From positions 23,527-87,526 of the forward strand of contig NZ_VENP01000005.1 of NCBI RefSeq assembly GCF_006351005.1: a DNA stretch of 64,000 bases. Direction: 5' to 3'. The notes below the pieces were generated by a model. It did not search any database, was not told where the DNA came from, and saw only the letters and a list, made by a program, of their open reading frames with translations. The DNA is from Miniimonas arenae. Lineage in GTDB: Bacteria > Actinomycetota > Actinomycetes > Actinomycetales > Beutenbergiaceae. Shown here in pieces: positions 8,805 to 17,768 of this stretch (position 1 is its first letter; each line of letters begins with the position of its first letter). Made by a program: the position numbers and the translations under genes.

Positions 8805-10766
8805 GTGAGTCCGGAGTCGCCCACCGACCTCCTGCGTCACCCGCACCACGACGGATCCGCGTGCTACGCGGCGCCCGGGCCTCATCGCCTGGGCGCCGCG
8901 GTGCCGCTCCGCGTCCTCGTGCCCGACACGGCCGACGGCGAGAGGGGCGCCGACCACGTCGTGCTGCGGGCGGTGCGCGACGGCGAGCCGCACCTCACGC
9001 CCGCCGTCGCCGGCGCGCGGGGGCCGCACGGTACCTGGTGGCACGTGGACCTCGTCCTGGTCAACGCACTGACCTCCTACCGGTTCTTCGTCGGGGGCCC
9101 GCACGGGCGCTACCGCTGGCTCAACGCGGAGGGCGTGCACGAGCGGGACACGTCCGACGGTGCGGACTTCCTGATCCGCGCCGACGAGCAGCCGCCGTCG
9201 TGGGTCGCCGACCAGGTCGCGTACCAGGTGTTCCCCGACCGGTTCGCGCGCTCGGCCGGCTCCGCGGACCGGTCCACGCCGGAGTGGGCGGACCCGATGC
9301 CGTGGGACGCCCCGGTTCTCGTGCGCGGGCCGGGCGTGGAGCGGCAGTGGTACGGCGGCGACCTCGACGGCGTGGCGGAGCGGCTGGACCACGTCGCGGA
9401 CCTGGGCGCGACGGTGCTGTACCTCACGCCCGTGTTCGAGGGTCGGTCCAACCACCGCTACGACGCCGTCACGTTCGACACCGTCGATCCCGTGCTGGGC
9501 GGCGACGAGGCCCTCGTGCGGCTGATCGACGCGGCACACGAGCGCGGCATCCGCGTCCTCGGCGACCTCACGACGAACCACACCGGTCGCGAGCACGCGT
9601 GGTTCCGCGCCGCGCAGGCCGACCCCGACTCGGTGGAGGCCGGCTTCTACCGCTTCCGCCGCCACCCCGACGACTACGTCGCGTGGCTCGACGTGCCGAG
9701 CCTTCCCAAGCTCGACCACCGCAGCGCCGAGCTGCGCGCGCGGCTGTACGAGGGGGAGTCCTCGGTGGTCGCGCGGTGGCTGCGGGCCGGGCTGGACGGC
9801 TGGCGCATCGACGTCGCGAACATGACCGGGCGGATGGCCGCGGACGACCTCGCGCGCGACGTCGCCCGCCGGATCCGCGCCACGATGCTCGCCGAACGGC
9901 CGGACGCGTGGCTGCTCGCCGAGCACGGGCACGACGCCGGGCCCGACCTCACGGGGGACGGCTGGGACGGCACGATGGACTACCAGGGCTTCACCCGCCC
10001 GCTGTGGGTGTGGCTCAACGGGGGTGCGCCCGACGTCGCGGATCGCCCGGGCGACGGCGAGCAGGCGAACGACGGCGAGCCGCAGCGGGTGCCGCACGGC
10101 CTGGACTTCCTCGGCCTGCCGATCGACGTGCCGGTGCTGCCCGCGACCTCGGCCGTGGGCACGATGCGCGAGGTGCATGCCGCCATGCCCTGGGCTGCCC
10201 AGAGCGCGTCGACGCTGCACCTGGACTCCCACGACACCCCGCGGTTCCGCACGATCGCCGGCGGCGGGACCGACGGCACGATCGACGTGGCCGGCCGCGG
10301 CCGGCGCCGGCACCTGCTGGCGCTCGCGCTGCAGATGACGATGCCCGGCGTGCCCTCGGTCTTCCAGGGCGACGAGATCGGCCTGACCGGGACCACGGGA
10401 GAGCACGCGCGCACCCCGTTCCCGTGGGACCGGGACGTGTGGGACACCCCGACGTGGGAGGCCTACCGCGCGTGGGTGCACGCGCGGACCGGCAGCGTCG
10501 CGCTGCGGCGCGGCGGGCTGCGCTGGGTGCACGTGGGCGCCGACAGCCTCACGTTCCTGCGCGAGCACCCCGACGAGCGCGTCCTCGTGCACGTGGTGCG
10601 CGCCGCCGTCGAGCCTCTCGCGCTGCCGCTGGACCTGCTCGGCGGGGCGCTCGAGGGCGTCCTCGTGGGCGCCGAGGCCCGGGTGGACGCCGGCCGGCTC
10701 GTGCTGCCCGGTGCGCCGGGTGCGTCGGCCTGGCGGCTGGGCGCACGCGGCCTGGCGTGGCGGTGA
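8805..10766 (+). CDS. Cytosolic GH13 neopullulanase/cyclomaltodextrinase-like enzyme
   Basis: 653 aa, no signal peptide. The first ~130 residues form a beta-rich N-domain like those of neopullulanases and maltogenic amylases, then WVADQVAYQVFPDRFARS opens the GH13 barrel. Region I is DLTTNHTGREHAW, the nucleophile is in GWRIDVANM, the acid/base in WLLAEHGHDAG, and the third aspartate in LDSHDTPRF. It probably hydrolyses imported maltodextrins. GTG at 8805 is preferred because AAGGGA lies seven bases upstream; an in-frame GTG at 8784 would overlap malG by 17 bases. Last gene of the mal operon. Two short blocks of this gene reappear as a relic just downstream. Confidence 0.88.
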   Translation: MSPESPTDLLRHPHHDGSACYAAPGPHRLGAAVPLRVLVPDTADGERGADHVVLRAVRDGEPHLTPAVAGARGPHGTWWHVDLVLVNALTSYRFFVGGPHGRYRWLNAEGVHERDTSDGADFLIRADEQPPSWVADQVAYQVFPDRFARSAGSADRSTPEWADPMPWDAPVLVRGPGVERQWYGGDLDGVAERLDHVADLGATVLYLTPVFEGRSNHRYDAVTFDTVDPVLGGDEALVRLIDAAHERGIRVLGDLTTNHTGREHAWFRAAQADPDSVEAGFYRFRRHPDDYVAWLDVPSLPKLDHRSAELRARLYEGESSVVARWLRAGLDGWRIDVANMTGRMAADDLARDVARRIRATMLAERPDAWLLAEHGHDAGPDLTGDGWDGTMDYQGFTRPLWVWLNGGAPDVADRPGDGEQANDGEPQRVPHGLDFLGLPIDVPVLPATSAVGTMREVHAAMPWAAQSASTLHLDSHDTPRFRTIAGGGTDGTIDVAGRGRRRHLLALALQMTMPGVPSVFQGDEIGLTGTTGEHARTPFPWDRDVWDTPTWEAYRAWVHARTGSVALRRGGLRWVHVGADSLTFLREHPDERVLVHVVRAAVEPLALPLDLLGGALEGVLVGAEARVDAGRLVLPGAPGASAWRLGARGLAWR

Positions 10767-10786
10767 CCGGGTCGAGATGAGCACGG

Positions 10787-10880
10787 CTGCGCGACCTCAC
10801 CGCGGTGCCGCACCACGACGGCTCGACGTTCGACACCGTCGACCCGCTGCTCGGCGGGCTGCCGGCGAGCGCGAGGCCCA
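10787..10880 (+). pseudogene. Relic of a second neopullulanase-like gene
   Basis: This intergenic stretch reads VPHHDGSTFDTVDPLLGG in one frame. It joins the N-terminal HHDGS block of the preceding enzyme directly to its TFDTVDPVLGG block, skipping about 200 codons. DNA matches support it: 14 identical bases at 10808-10821 and 8841-8854, and 17 at 10826-10842 and 9471-9487, in the same order and frame. There is no start codon in frame. I read it as the scar of a duplicated glycosidase gene with an internal deletion. Confidence 0.6.
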
Positions 10881-10911
10881 GAGACTTGTCTCGAATCGCG
10901 AACGGAGCACC

Positions 10912-12264
10912 ATGAGCTACTCCCACCACCCGTCCCGGCTCACGCACCCGGAGTGGGCGCGCGACGCGGCGATCTACCAGGTGAACACGCGCCAGCTCAC
11001 TCCCGAGGGCACGCTGCGCGCCGCGATCGAGCACCTGCCGCGGATCGCCGCCCTGCACGTCGACATCGTGTGGCTCATGCCGGTGCACGAGATCGGCGTC
11101 GTGAACCGCAAGGGCGTGCTCGGCAGCCCCTACGCGGTGCGCGACTACTACTCGGTGAGCTCGGAGCTGGGCACGCTCGAGGACCTGCGCACCTTCGTGG
11201 ACCGCGCGCACGAGCTCGGCCTGCACGTCATCCTCGACTGGGTCGCCAACCACACCTCGTGGGACAGCGTGCTCCTCGAGGAGCACCCGGAGTACTTCCC
11301 GCGCGACGCCGACGGTGAACTCATCCCGACGCCGTGGTGGGACTGGGACGACATCGTCGACCTGGACTACGACCAGCCGGGCGTCGCGGACTACATGGCC
11401 GACGCGATGGAGTACTGGGTGCGCGAGGCCGACGTCGACGGGTTCCGGTGCGACGTCGCGGGCCTCGTGCCGACGTACTTCTGGGTGCGGGTGCGCGAGC
11501 AGCTCGAGCGGATCAAGCCGGTGTTCCTGCTCGCCGAGTGGGAGTCGCGGGAGCTGCACGACGAGGCGTTCGACATGACGTACGCATGGACCTGGAACTC
11601 TGCGATGCACGAGATCGCGACCGGCAAGGCCAACGTCGACGCGCTGCGCGGCTACTACGCGTGGAACGACCGCGCCTACCCGCGCGACTCGATCCGGATG
11701 CTGTTCGTGTCCAACCACGACAAGAACGCGTGGGACGGCACCGAGTTCGAGCAGTTCGGCGACGCGCTCGAGGCCGCGATCGTGCTGTCGGTGACGAGCG
11801 ACGGCATGCCGCTGATCTACTCCGGGCAGGAGGCGGGCAACGACCGCCGGCTGCCGTTCTTCGACCGCGACCCGATCGAGTGGCGCGAGCACCCCATGGG
11901 CGACTTCTACACCGCGCTGCTCGCGATGCGGCACCGCTACCGCGCGCTCGACAACGGCGCGTGGGGCGCGCCCATGCTCGAGGTGCGCACGTCCGACCCG
12001 CAGCAGGTGATCGCGTTCGTGCGGGACGCCGGCGGCGACGCCGTGCTCGTGGTGCTCAACCTCTCCGACGCCGCGCGCGATGTCGAGCTGCGCACGGGTC
12101 CCGTGGCGGGTCAGTGGCGGCGGTGGACGCCGGAGGTCGAGGCCGCGGGGTCTGGCGACGCAGCGTCCGACGGCGCAGCCCCCGCGGGCGAGCAGCTCAC
12201 CCTCGAGCGCGGGGACACGATCGCGCTGCCCGCGTGGGGCTGGGCGGTGCTGGTCCGGCCCTGA
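10912..12264 (+). CDS. GH13-family glycosidase (alpha-amylase-like), cytosolic
   Basis: 450 aa without signal peptide. GH13 landmarks: DWVANHTSWD (region I), GFRCDVAG with the nucleophile aspartate, LLAEWES with the acid/base glutamate, and VSNHDKNAWDG with the third aspartate. The barrel starts almost at the N-terminus (AIYQVNTRQLTPEG), so there is no N-domain, and a short beta domain C ends the protein. ATG at 10912 has GGAG five bases upstream; the in-frame extension upstream is arginine-rich and implausible. A 12-bp palindrome GAGACTTGTCTC (10881-10892) precedes it. Context suggests maltodextrin breakdown; exact specificity cannot be read. Convergent with the next GH13 gene. Confidence 0.85.
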   Translation: MSYSHHPSRLTHPEWARDAAIYQVNTRQLTPEGTLRAAIEHLPRIAALHVDIVWLMPVHEIGVVNRKGVLGSPYAVRDYYSVSSELGTLEDLRTFVDRAHELGLHVILDWVANHTSWDSVLLEEHPEYFPRDADGELIPTPWWDWDDIVDLDYDQPGVADYMADAMEYWVREADVDGFRCDVAGLVPTYFWVRVREQLERIKPVFLLAEWESRELHDEAFDMTYAWTWNSAMHEIATGKANVDALRGYYAWNDRAYPRDSIRMLFVSNHDKNAWDGTEFEQFGDALEAAIVLSVTSDGMPLIYSGQEAGNDRRLPFFDRDPIEWREHPMGDFYTALLAMRHRYRALDNGAWGAPMLEVRTSDPQQVIAFVRDAGGDAVLVVLNLSDAARDVELRTGPVAGQWRRWTPEVEAAGSGDAASDGAAPAGEQLTLERGDTIALPAWGWAVLVRP

Positions 12265-12274
12265 CGGGGCGGTG

Positions 12275-12297
12275 GGGCGGGGCCGCCGGCCCCGCCC
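12275..12297. terminator. G+C-rich hairpin between convergent GH13 genes
   Basis: Perfect 10-bp stem (12275-12284 with 12288-12297) and 3-base loop, without T-run, between two convergent stops. Position suggests a bidirectional terminator. Confidence 0.55.
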
Positions 12298-12321
12298 TGC
12301 GCCGCCGGGTCGGCCGGGTGA

Positions 12322-14163
12322 TCAGTCCGGACCGAACGGCTCGCGGCGCTCCGCCGAGGTGCGCCGCAGCCAGACGGTGGTGTCCGGGGGAAGGTGCGTC
12401 TCGCCGTCGTGCTCGCGGAGGGGACCGCTCGCGAGCAGCACCTCGTGGTCGTCCGGCAGGGGGTAGTCGTGTCCGCCGGTGTTGGCGGCGACGACGACCT
12501 CGCCGTTGCCGAACGCCACCACGTCCTCGTCCTCGAGGTCGACCCACGCGAGGCCGCCCGAGCCGAGGGAGTAGGAGCGGCGCAGGCGAAGCGCCGTGCG
12601 GTACATCTCGAAGGTGGAGCCGGGGACGCCCTTCTGGGCGTCGAGGGCGTACGTCGCCCAGTCCGCGGGCTGCGGCAGCCACGTGGCGCCCGACGGCGAG
12701 AAGCCGAACCCCGGCGCGTCCGCCTCCCAGGGCAGCGGGACGCGGCAGCCGTCGCGGCCGTTGCCGCCGCCGCGCGCGACGGCGGGGTCCTGGCGCAGCT
12801 CCATCGGCAGCAGCGTGTGCTCGGGCAGTCCGAGCTCCTCACCCTGGTAGAGGTAGGCGGACCCGGGCAGCCCGAGCTGGAGCAGGGTCGCGGCGCGGCC
12901 GCGGCGCAGGCCGAGCTCGGCGTCAGGCACGGGGTCGGTCGGGCTGAGCGCCTCGACGTTGCCGCCTGCCGAGGGCAGGCCGAACCGCGAGTGGTGCCGC
13001 ACGACGTCGTGGTTGGACAGCACCCACGTGGTCGGTGCGCCGACGGCGTCGTTGGCGTGCAGCGAGCGCTCGACGACGGACCGCAGCTCGTGCGGGTGCC
13101 AGTGCGCTGAGAGGAACGCGAAGTTGAAGGCCTGGTGCATCTCGTCCTCGCGGACGTACTCCGCGAGGGCGCTGAGCGGCTCGACCCACGCCTCGGCCAC
13201 GAGCATGCGGTCCGGCCCGTACTCCGCGAGCACTCGGTGCCAGTCGCGGTAGACCTCGTGGACGCCGGGCTGGTTCCACATCGGGCCGTCGTTGACGTCG
13301 GCGTCGGCGTCGGCGTCGGTGTCGGTGTCGGTGTGCGTGGCGGGCGTGGCGTCGGCGTCCCCAGCGTCCTCGATGACGTCCCCGACGTCGTGCGTCGGCA
13401 GCTCACCGTGCTCGGTCTCCGAGACCATCGAGGAGTGGCCGGCCCAGTCCGGCAGGCCCTCCTTCTTCACGAGGCCGTGCGCGACGTCGACCCGGAAGCC
13501 GTCGACGCCGCGGTCGAGCCAGAACCGCAGGACCGAGCGGAACTCCTCGGCGACCTCGGGGTTGGACCAGTCCAGGTCCGGCTGCGTGGTGTCGAACAGG
13601 TGCAGGTACCACTGGCCGGGCGTGCCGTCCGCCTCGGTCACCCGGGTCCAGCCCTCGCCGCCGAACACGCTGCGCCAGTTGTTCGGGGGGAGCTCGCCGC
13701 GGGAGCCGCGGCCCTCGCGGAAGAGGTAGCGCGCGCGCTCCGGGCTGCCGGGTCCCGCGGCCAGGGCCGCCCTGAACCACGCGTGCTCGGAGGAGGTGTG
13801 GTTGGGCACGAGGTCGATGACGACCTTGAGCCCGAGCTGGTGGGCCCGCTCGATGAGGGCGTCGGCGTCGGCGAGCGTCCCGAACAGCGGGTCGACGTCG
13901 CGGTAGTCGGCGACGTCGTAGCCCGCGTCGGCCTGCGGGGACGTGTAGAAGGGGGAGAGCCAGAGAGCGTCGACGCCGAGTCGGGCGAGGTGACCCAGGC
14001 GCTGGGTGATGCCCGGGAGGTCGCCCACGCCGTCGCCGTCGGAGTCCGCGAAGGAGCGGGGGTAGACCTGGTAGACGACCGCGGTGTGCCACCACTGCTG
14101 GGTGCCGGTCCGAGGCGGGGAGACGGGGCTGGTGCGGCACACGGTCGAGGTCGTCGCGCTCAT
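12322..14163 (-). CDS. GH13 alpha-glucosidase / oligo-1,6-glucosidase-like
   Basis: 613-aa cytosolic exo-glucosidase candidate. It starts WWHTAVVYQVYPRSFADSDG, the classic opening of the oligo-1,6-glucosidase/alpha-glucosidase group. Regions: DLVPNHTSSEHAWF, GFRVDVAHGL (nucleophile), MLVAEAWV (acid/base), VLSNHDVVRH. ATG at 14163 has GGGAGGA eight bases upstream. After the nucleophile region there is an unusual acidic loop of about 28 residues (ATHTDTDTDADADADV) encoded by a hexanucleotide tandem repeat at 13297-13332. It likely finishes maltodextrins to glucose. Transcribed toward the other glucan genes from its own upstream region (14164-14394), where I see no TTGCA element. Confidence 0.9.
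   Translation of the reverse strand: MSATTSTVCRTSPVSPPRTGTQQWWHTAVVYQVYPRSFADSDGDGVGDLPGITQRLGHLARLGVDALWLSPFYTSPQADAGYDVADYRDVDPLFGTLADADALIERAHQLGLKVVIDLVPNHTSSEHAWFRAALAAGPGSPERARYLFREGRGSRGELPPNNWRSVFGGEGWTRVTEADGTPGQWYLHLFDTTQPDLDWSNPEVAEEFRSVLRFWLDRGVDGFRVDVAHGLVKKEGLPDWAGHSSMVSETEHGELPTHDVGDVIEDAGDADATPATHTDTDTDADADADVNDGPMWNQPGVHEVYRDWHRVLAEYGPDRMLVAEAWVEPLSALAEYVREDEMHQAFNFAFLSAHWHPHELRSVVERSLHANDAVGAPTTWVLSNHDVVRHHSRFGLPSAGGNVEALSPTDPVPDAELGLRRGRAATLLQLGLPGSAYLYQGEELGLPEHTLLPMELRQDPAVARGGGNGRDGCRVPLPWEADAPGFGFSPSGATWLPQPADWATYALDAQKGVPGSTFEMYRTALRLRRSYSLGSGGLAWVDLEDEDVVAFGNGEVVVAANTGGHDYPLPDDHEVLLASGPLREHDGETHLPPDTTVWLRRTSAERREPFGPD
13297..13332. repeat. Hexanucleotide tandem repeat inside the alpha-glucosidase gene
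   Basis: Six consecutive units of GTCGG(C/T) on the + strand, three ending in C then three in T, encode alternating Asp with Ala or Thr on the minus strand. Unit length is a multiple of three, so copy-number change would lengthen or shorten the loop without breaking the frame. Confidence 0.85.
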
Positions 14164-14381
14164 CAGACCATCCTCCCGCGGGCCGCACGAGCGGGCAAAT
14201 CCCGCCAGGCCGCGGCTCGCGGCCCTCGGGCACCGCGTCTCGTCCGTCACCGCGCGGGTGACCGTGCACGCGAAGCGGATGCTCGCCGTCGCGCGTCCCG
14301 CCCCCTCGCCGGGGCGCCGCGCTGAGCCGGGTGGCCGTCCACAGCCGTCGCCTGACCACCGCCGCCAGGGCGGTGCGCCAC

Positions 14382-14387
14382 TAGGCT
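14382..14387 (+). promoter_or_regulatory. Leaderless -10 for dgt
   Basis: TAGGCT seven bases before the dgt ATG, with no ribosome site: leaderless arrangement. Confidence 0.65.
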
Positions 14388-14394
14388 GGCGACG

Positions 14395-15681
14395 ATGTCC
14401 TGGCAACCTCCCCTCGCGCACGCGAGCCGTCACGCGATGATGGCCTCCGACGTCGAGCGATGGCTCCCCGAGGTCGCCAAGAACCCGCGGCGCTCCCCGT
14501 TCGAGCGCGACCGTGCGCGGATCCTGCACTCCTCGGGGCTGCGCCGGCTGGGTGCCAAGACGCAGGTGCTCGCGCCGTCGACCGACGACTTCGTCCGCAC
14601 GCGGCTCACGCACTCGCTCGAGGTGGCGCAGGTGGGCCGGGAGCTGGCCAAGCAGCTGGGCTGCGACCCGGACGTCGTCGACGCCGCGTGTCTCGCGCAC
14701 GACCTGGGCCACCCGCCGTTCGGGCACAACGGGGAGGCGGCGCTCGCCGTCGTGGCCGAGGACGCGGGCGGCTTCGAGGGGAACGCGCAGACGCTGCGGA
14801 TCCTCACCCGGCTCGAGCCCAAGGTGTTCCGGCCGGACGGACGCTGCGTGGGGCTCAACCTCACCCGCGCGAGCCTGGACGCGTCCGCGAAGTACCCGTG
14901 GCAGCGCCGCGATGCGCCGCGCCGGGTGGACGGTCGGCGCTCGCGGAAGTTCGGCGTGTACGACGACGACCTGCCCGTCTTCACGTGGCTGCGCGAGGGT
15001 GCGCCCGGGCGGGAGCGCTGCCTCGAGGCGCAGGTCATGGACCTCGCCGACGACGTCGCGTACTCGGTGCACGACGTCGAGGACGCCGTGGTCGGCTGGC
15101 GCGTGGACCCGCGGGTGCTGCGCGAGGACCGCGAGCAGGCGCGGGTCGTGGCGCAGGTGCGGTCCTGGTACGACCCGGACCTGACCGACGACGAGCTGGG
15201 TGACGCCGTCGCGCGGGTGGTCGCGCTCCCGGACTGGGCGAGCGAGTACGACGGCACGCGCGCCTCCCTCGCGCGGGTGAAGGACCTGACCTCCCAGCTC
15301 ATCGGGCGGTTCGTCGGCTCCGCCGTGGACGCGACCCGTGCGGTACACGGCTACGGCGACCTCGGGCGGTACGACGCTCGGCTGGAGGTGCCGCGTGGCA
15401 CGCTCGCCGAGATCGCGGTGCTCAAGGGCGTGGCGGCGCTGTACGTCATGGCGCCGCGCGAGCACGAGCCGCTCTACACGTTCCAGCGGCGGGTGGTGAC
15501 CGACCTCGTGGGGGTGCTGCTGGAGCGCGCCGAGCTCGCGCTCGAGCCGCACTTCGTGAGCGACTACCGCGGGGCGGAGTCCGACGCCGAGCGGATGCGG
15601 GTCGTGGTGGACCAGGTCGCGTCGCTCACCGACCTCTCGGCGATGGCGTGGCACGCGCGGCTGGTCGGGCCCGTCGGCTGA
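14395..15681 (+). CDS. dgt: Deoxyguanosinetriphosphate triphosphohydrolase-like HD-domain protein
   Basis: 428-aa cytosolic enzyme predicted to cleave dGTP (and probably other dNTPs) to deoxynucleoside and triphosphate. HD metal site: THSLEV, then AHDLGHPPFGHNGE, with a later aspartate in MDLADDVAYSVHD. ILHSSGLRRLGAKTQV is the standard N-terminal motif of the bacterial dGTPase family. ATG at 14395 is preceded by TAGGCT at seven bases and no Shine-Dalgarno, so translation is probably leaderless. In many actinobacteria dgt lies next to dnaG; here a kinase-like gene and two decayed genes lie between, which suggests an insertion or rearrangement. Confidence 0.9.
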   Translation: MSWQPPLAHASRHAMMASDVERWLPEVAKNPRRSPFERDRARILHSSGLRRLGAKTQVLAPSTDDFVRTRLTHSLEVAQVGRELAKQLGCDPDVVDAACLAHDLGHPPFGHNGEAALAVVAEDAGGFEGNAQTLRILTRLEPKVFRPDGRCVGLNLTRASLDASAKYPWQRRDAPRRVDGRRSRKFGVYDDDLPVFTWLREGAPGRERCLEAQVMDLADDVAYSVHDVEDAVVGWRVDPRVLREDREQARVVAQVRSWYDPDLTDDELGDAVARVVALPDWASEYDGTRASLARVKDLTSQLIGRFVGSAVDATRAVHGYGDLGRYDARLEVPRGTLAEIAVLKGVAALYVMAPREHEPLYTFQRRVVTDLVGVLLERAELALEPHFVSDYRGAESDAERMRVVVDQVASLTDLSAMAWHARLVGPVG

Positions 15682-15689
15682 ACCGCTTC

Positions 15690-15762
15690 GCGAGGTGTTT
15701 TCCGTCCTTTCGCGAGAGGATTTCTGGCGTCTGCGAGAGGATTTCTGGCGTCTGCGAGGTGG
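15690..15762. repeat. 21-bp tandem repeats between convergent genes
   Basis: The element GCGAG recurs at 15690, 15712, 15733 and 15754, spacing 22, 21 and 21 bp. Units 15712-15732 and 15733-15753 are identical; the first is degenerate and the last truncated by the end of the next gene. The block is richer in A+T than its surroundings and fills the whole gap between two convergent stops. Confidence 0.85.
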
Positions 15763-16899
15763 TCAGCCCCGCGTCTCGAACGCGGGATACCCGTCGAGCT
15801 CGGCCACGTCCTGCGCCCGCCAGCTTGCCTCAGCCCAGCGACTCAGGTCCGCCCCGACGGCGGCGAGCGGTGGCGCGACCTCCCGCATGCTCTCGGCGAG
15901 CCACCGCCACCGCGCCGCGAGGTAGCGGCGCCGCGTCGGTGCGGCGGGGTGGAGGCGCGGGGTGGAACCTGCTGCGCCCGAGTCCAGAGCACTCGAGCCC
16001 GCATCGTCCGACTCCTCGCCGCCCGCCAACTCCCGCGGCAGCAGCGAGCCCGACATGCCGAGCACCCAGGCGGTGCTCGCCAGCGCGACCTCGCGGGGCC
16101 ACGCGGCGCGCGAGGTGACGTCGGGCGCGAAGGCGGCGTACGCCGTCGTGAACGCGCCGGTCATCGCGCGGGTGAAACCCGCGGGCGGCGCCGCGACGCA
16201 CCAGCACGTGGGGAACGGGAGCGCGGGGTAGGCGGCCACGAGCGCGGCGTGGCTCACCGTGGTCCCCTCGAGGTCCAGGAACACCCAGCCCGACGGCGTG
16301 CGCACCGCATTGTCGGGACACGTGTCGCTCGGCCAGACCACGTCGGCCTCGGAGGGCTCGAGCAGGGCCGCGACCTCGGCGAACGCGTCGTCGAGGCCCG
16401 ACGGCGAGCCTCCCGTCAACGCGGTCACCGCACCTAGACCGTCGCGCAGCCAGGCGGCCGCGTCCCAGCCGTCGACGTGCGGCGGCAGCGCCGCCCGCGC
16501 CTCCTCGACCCGCTCCCGCGACGCTCCGGCGAGAGTGCCGAGCGCGGCGGCCCACGACGTCGCCTTTTCGCGGGCGGCCACCGCGTCGTCGCCGAGGAGG
16601 AGGTCGGCGAGCGTGGGCCCGGTCCCGGCGTCGGTCATGACGACAAGGCGGAGCTCGTCGTCGACCGCGAGGACGTCCGGGGTGTTCGCGAGCAGCCCCA
16701 GCCCGGTGCGCTCGGCCGTGTACGCGGCGCCCGCGCCGAGGAACTGCTTCGCGACCGCCGTCGACCCGTCCGCGAGCGTGAGGCGCGCGACCAGCGAGCG
16801 GGTCGATCCGCCGAGCCCGACGGCGTGGGTCACCTCCCGGCGCAGGAGGTCGCCCGCGGCGAGAGCGAGCTCGTCGAGAGCTGCCGAGTCCGAGCTCAC
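15763..16899 (-). CDS. Aminoglycoside-phosphotransferase-like kinase-fold protein
   Basis: 378 aa, soluble. The sequence has a small-molecule kinase layout: an N-lobe with AVAKQF (ATP-binding lysine), then PSDTCPDNAV in place of the usual HGDxxxxN catalytic loop (Asp and Asn kept, His replaced), and VFLDLEGT as the metal-binding DxE segment. The C-terminal third is helical and Ala/Trp-rich. The substrate cannot be inferred. GTG at 16899 overlaps the stop of the upstream oxidoreductase frame by four bases, so it was cotranscribed with a gene that now carries an amber codon. Its stop abuts the 21-bp repeat block. Confidence 0.65.
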   Translation of the reverse strand: MSSDSAALDELALAAGDLLRREVTHAVGLGGSTRSLVARLTLADGSTAVAKQFLGAGAAYTAERTGLGLLANTPDVLAVDDELRLVVMTDAGTGPTLADLLLGDDAVAAREKATSWAAALGTLAGASRERVEEARAALPPHVDGWDAAAWLRDGLGAVTALTGGSPSGLDDAFAEVAALLEPSEADVVWPSDTCPDNAVRTPSGWVFLDLEGTTVSHAALVAAYPALPFPTCWCVAAPPAGFTRAMTGAFTTAYAAFAPDVTSRAAWPREVALASTAWVLGMSGSLLPRELAGGEESDDAGSSALDSGAAGSTPRLHPAAPTRRRYLAARWRWLAESMREVAPPLAAVGADLSRWAEASWRAQDVAELDGYPAFETRG

Positions 16900-17699
16900 C
16901 CGCGGGCGCGCTCGTCCCGCCAGGCGACCCACTGCGCCGCGAGATCGAGGTCGTAGTCCGGGCCCGACGTGCCGATCGTGAACAGGGTGGCACCGGCGTC
17001 GAGCAGGTCGTCGGCGACCTCCGCCGGCGGCGCGCCGACACCGACCGACCGCTCGACGGCGCCGGCGGGCCGGCCGACGGCCGCCGCGTGCTCCTCGAGC
17101 AGCACGGTGCGCTCGCGCAGGGCGGCCGCGTCCCCGAAGGAGTGCCACACGTCGGCGTGCTCGGCGACGAGTCGAAGGGTCTTGCGCGGTCCGGATCCGC
17201 CGATGAGGACCGGGATGTCGCGGGTCGGCGCGGGGTTGAGCGCGGCCCAGCGGGTCTTGATCCGGGGGAGCGCCTCGGCGAGGTCGGCGATCCGAGCCCC
17301 GGCGGTGCCGAACTCGTAGCCGTACGCGTCGTAGTCCTTCTCGAACCAGCCCGCACCGATGCCGAGGATCAGCCGCCCCGGACCGCCGTCGCGCGCCGAG
17401 ATGTGGTCGACCGTGCGGGCCATGTCCGCCAGCAGCTCGGGGTTGCGATAGGAGTTGCACGTGACGAGGGCGCCGATCTCGACGCGCTCGGTCTGCTCGG
17501 CCCAGGCCGCGAGCATGGTCCAGCACTCGAAGTGCAGGCCGTCGGGGTCACCGCTCAAGGGATAGAAGTGGTCCCAGTTGAAGACGACGTCGACGCCGAG
17601 GTCCTCGGCGCGCAGCACGGCGTCGCGGATCTAGGTGTAGGTCGCGTGCTGGGGCTGGAGCTGGACGCCGATGCGCACGGGGAACTCGGGGGTGGTCAT
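16896..17699 (-). pseudogene. F420/flavin-dependent LLM-class oxidoreductase with internal amber codon
   Basis: Read from ATG at 17699, the frame gives 22 residues ending HATYT, then TAG at 17633-17631, then IRDAVLRAEDLGVDVVF and the rest of a luciferase-like monooxygenase-fold protein. A single C-to-T change from CAG would restore an unbroken 267-aa protein, and the sequence on both sides fits the family without a gap. Later motifs GRLILGIGAGWFEKDY and GGSGPRKTLRLVAE mark the LLM family, probably F420-dependent. An internal GTG at 17618 could give a 240-aa product lacking the first barrel strand. Called broken; a sequencing error at this base is the main alternative. Confidence 0.8.
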
Positions 17700-17768
17700 G
17701 GCCCCAACCTACGCGGCGCGCGCGGCGGCGAGGGCGGTGCGGCGCAGCGCGCGCGGCAGCCCACCGTC

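Noticed and set aside
13290..13335. Short repeats in the alpha-glucosidase region as a CRISPR array
   Set aside because: Units are six bases without spacers and lie inside a coding frame.
17631..17633. TAG in the oxidoreductase as pyrrolysine
   Set aside because: The family has an ordinary residue there and nothing in the window suggests pyrrolysine machinery.
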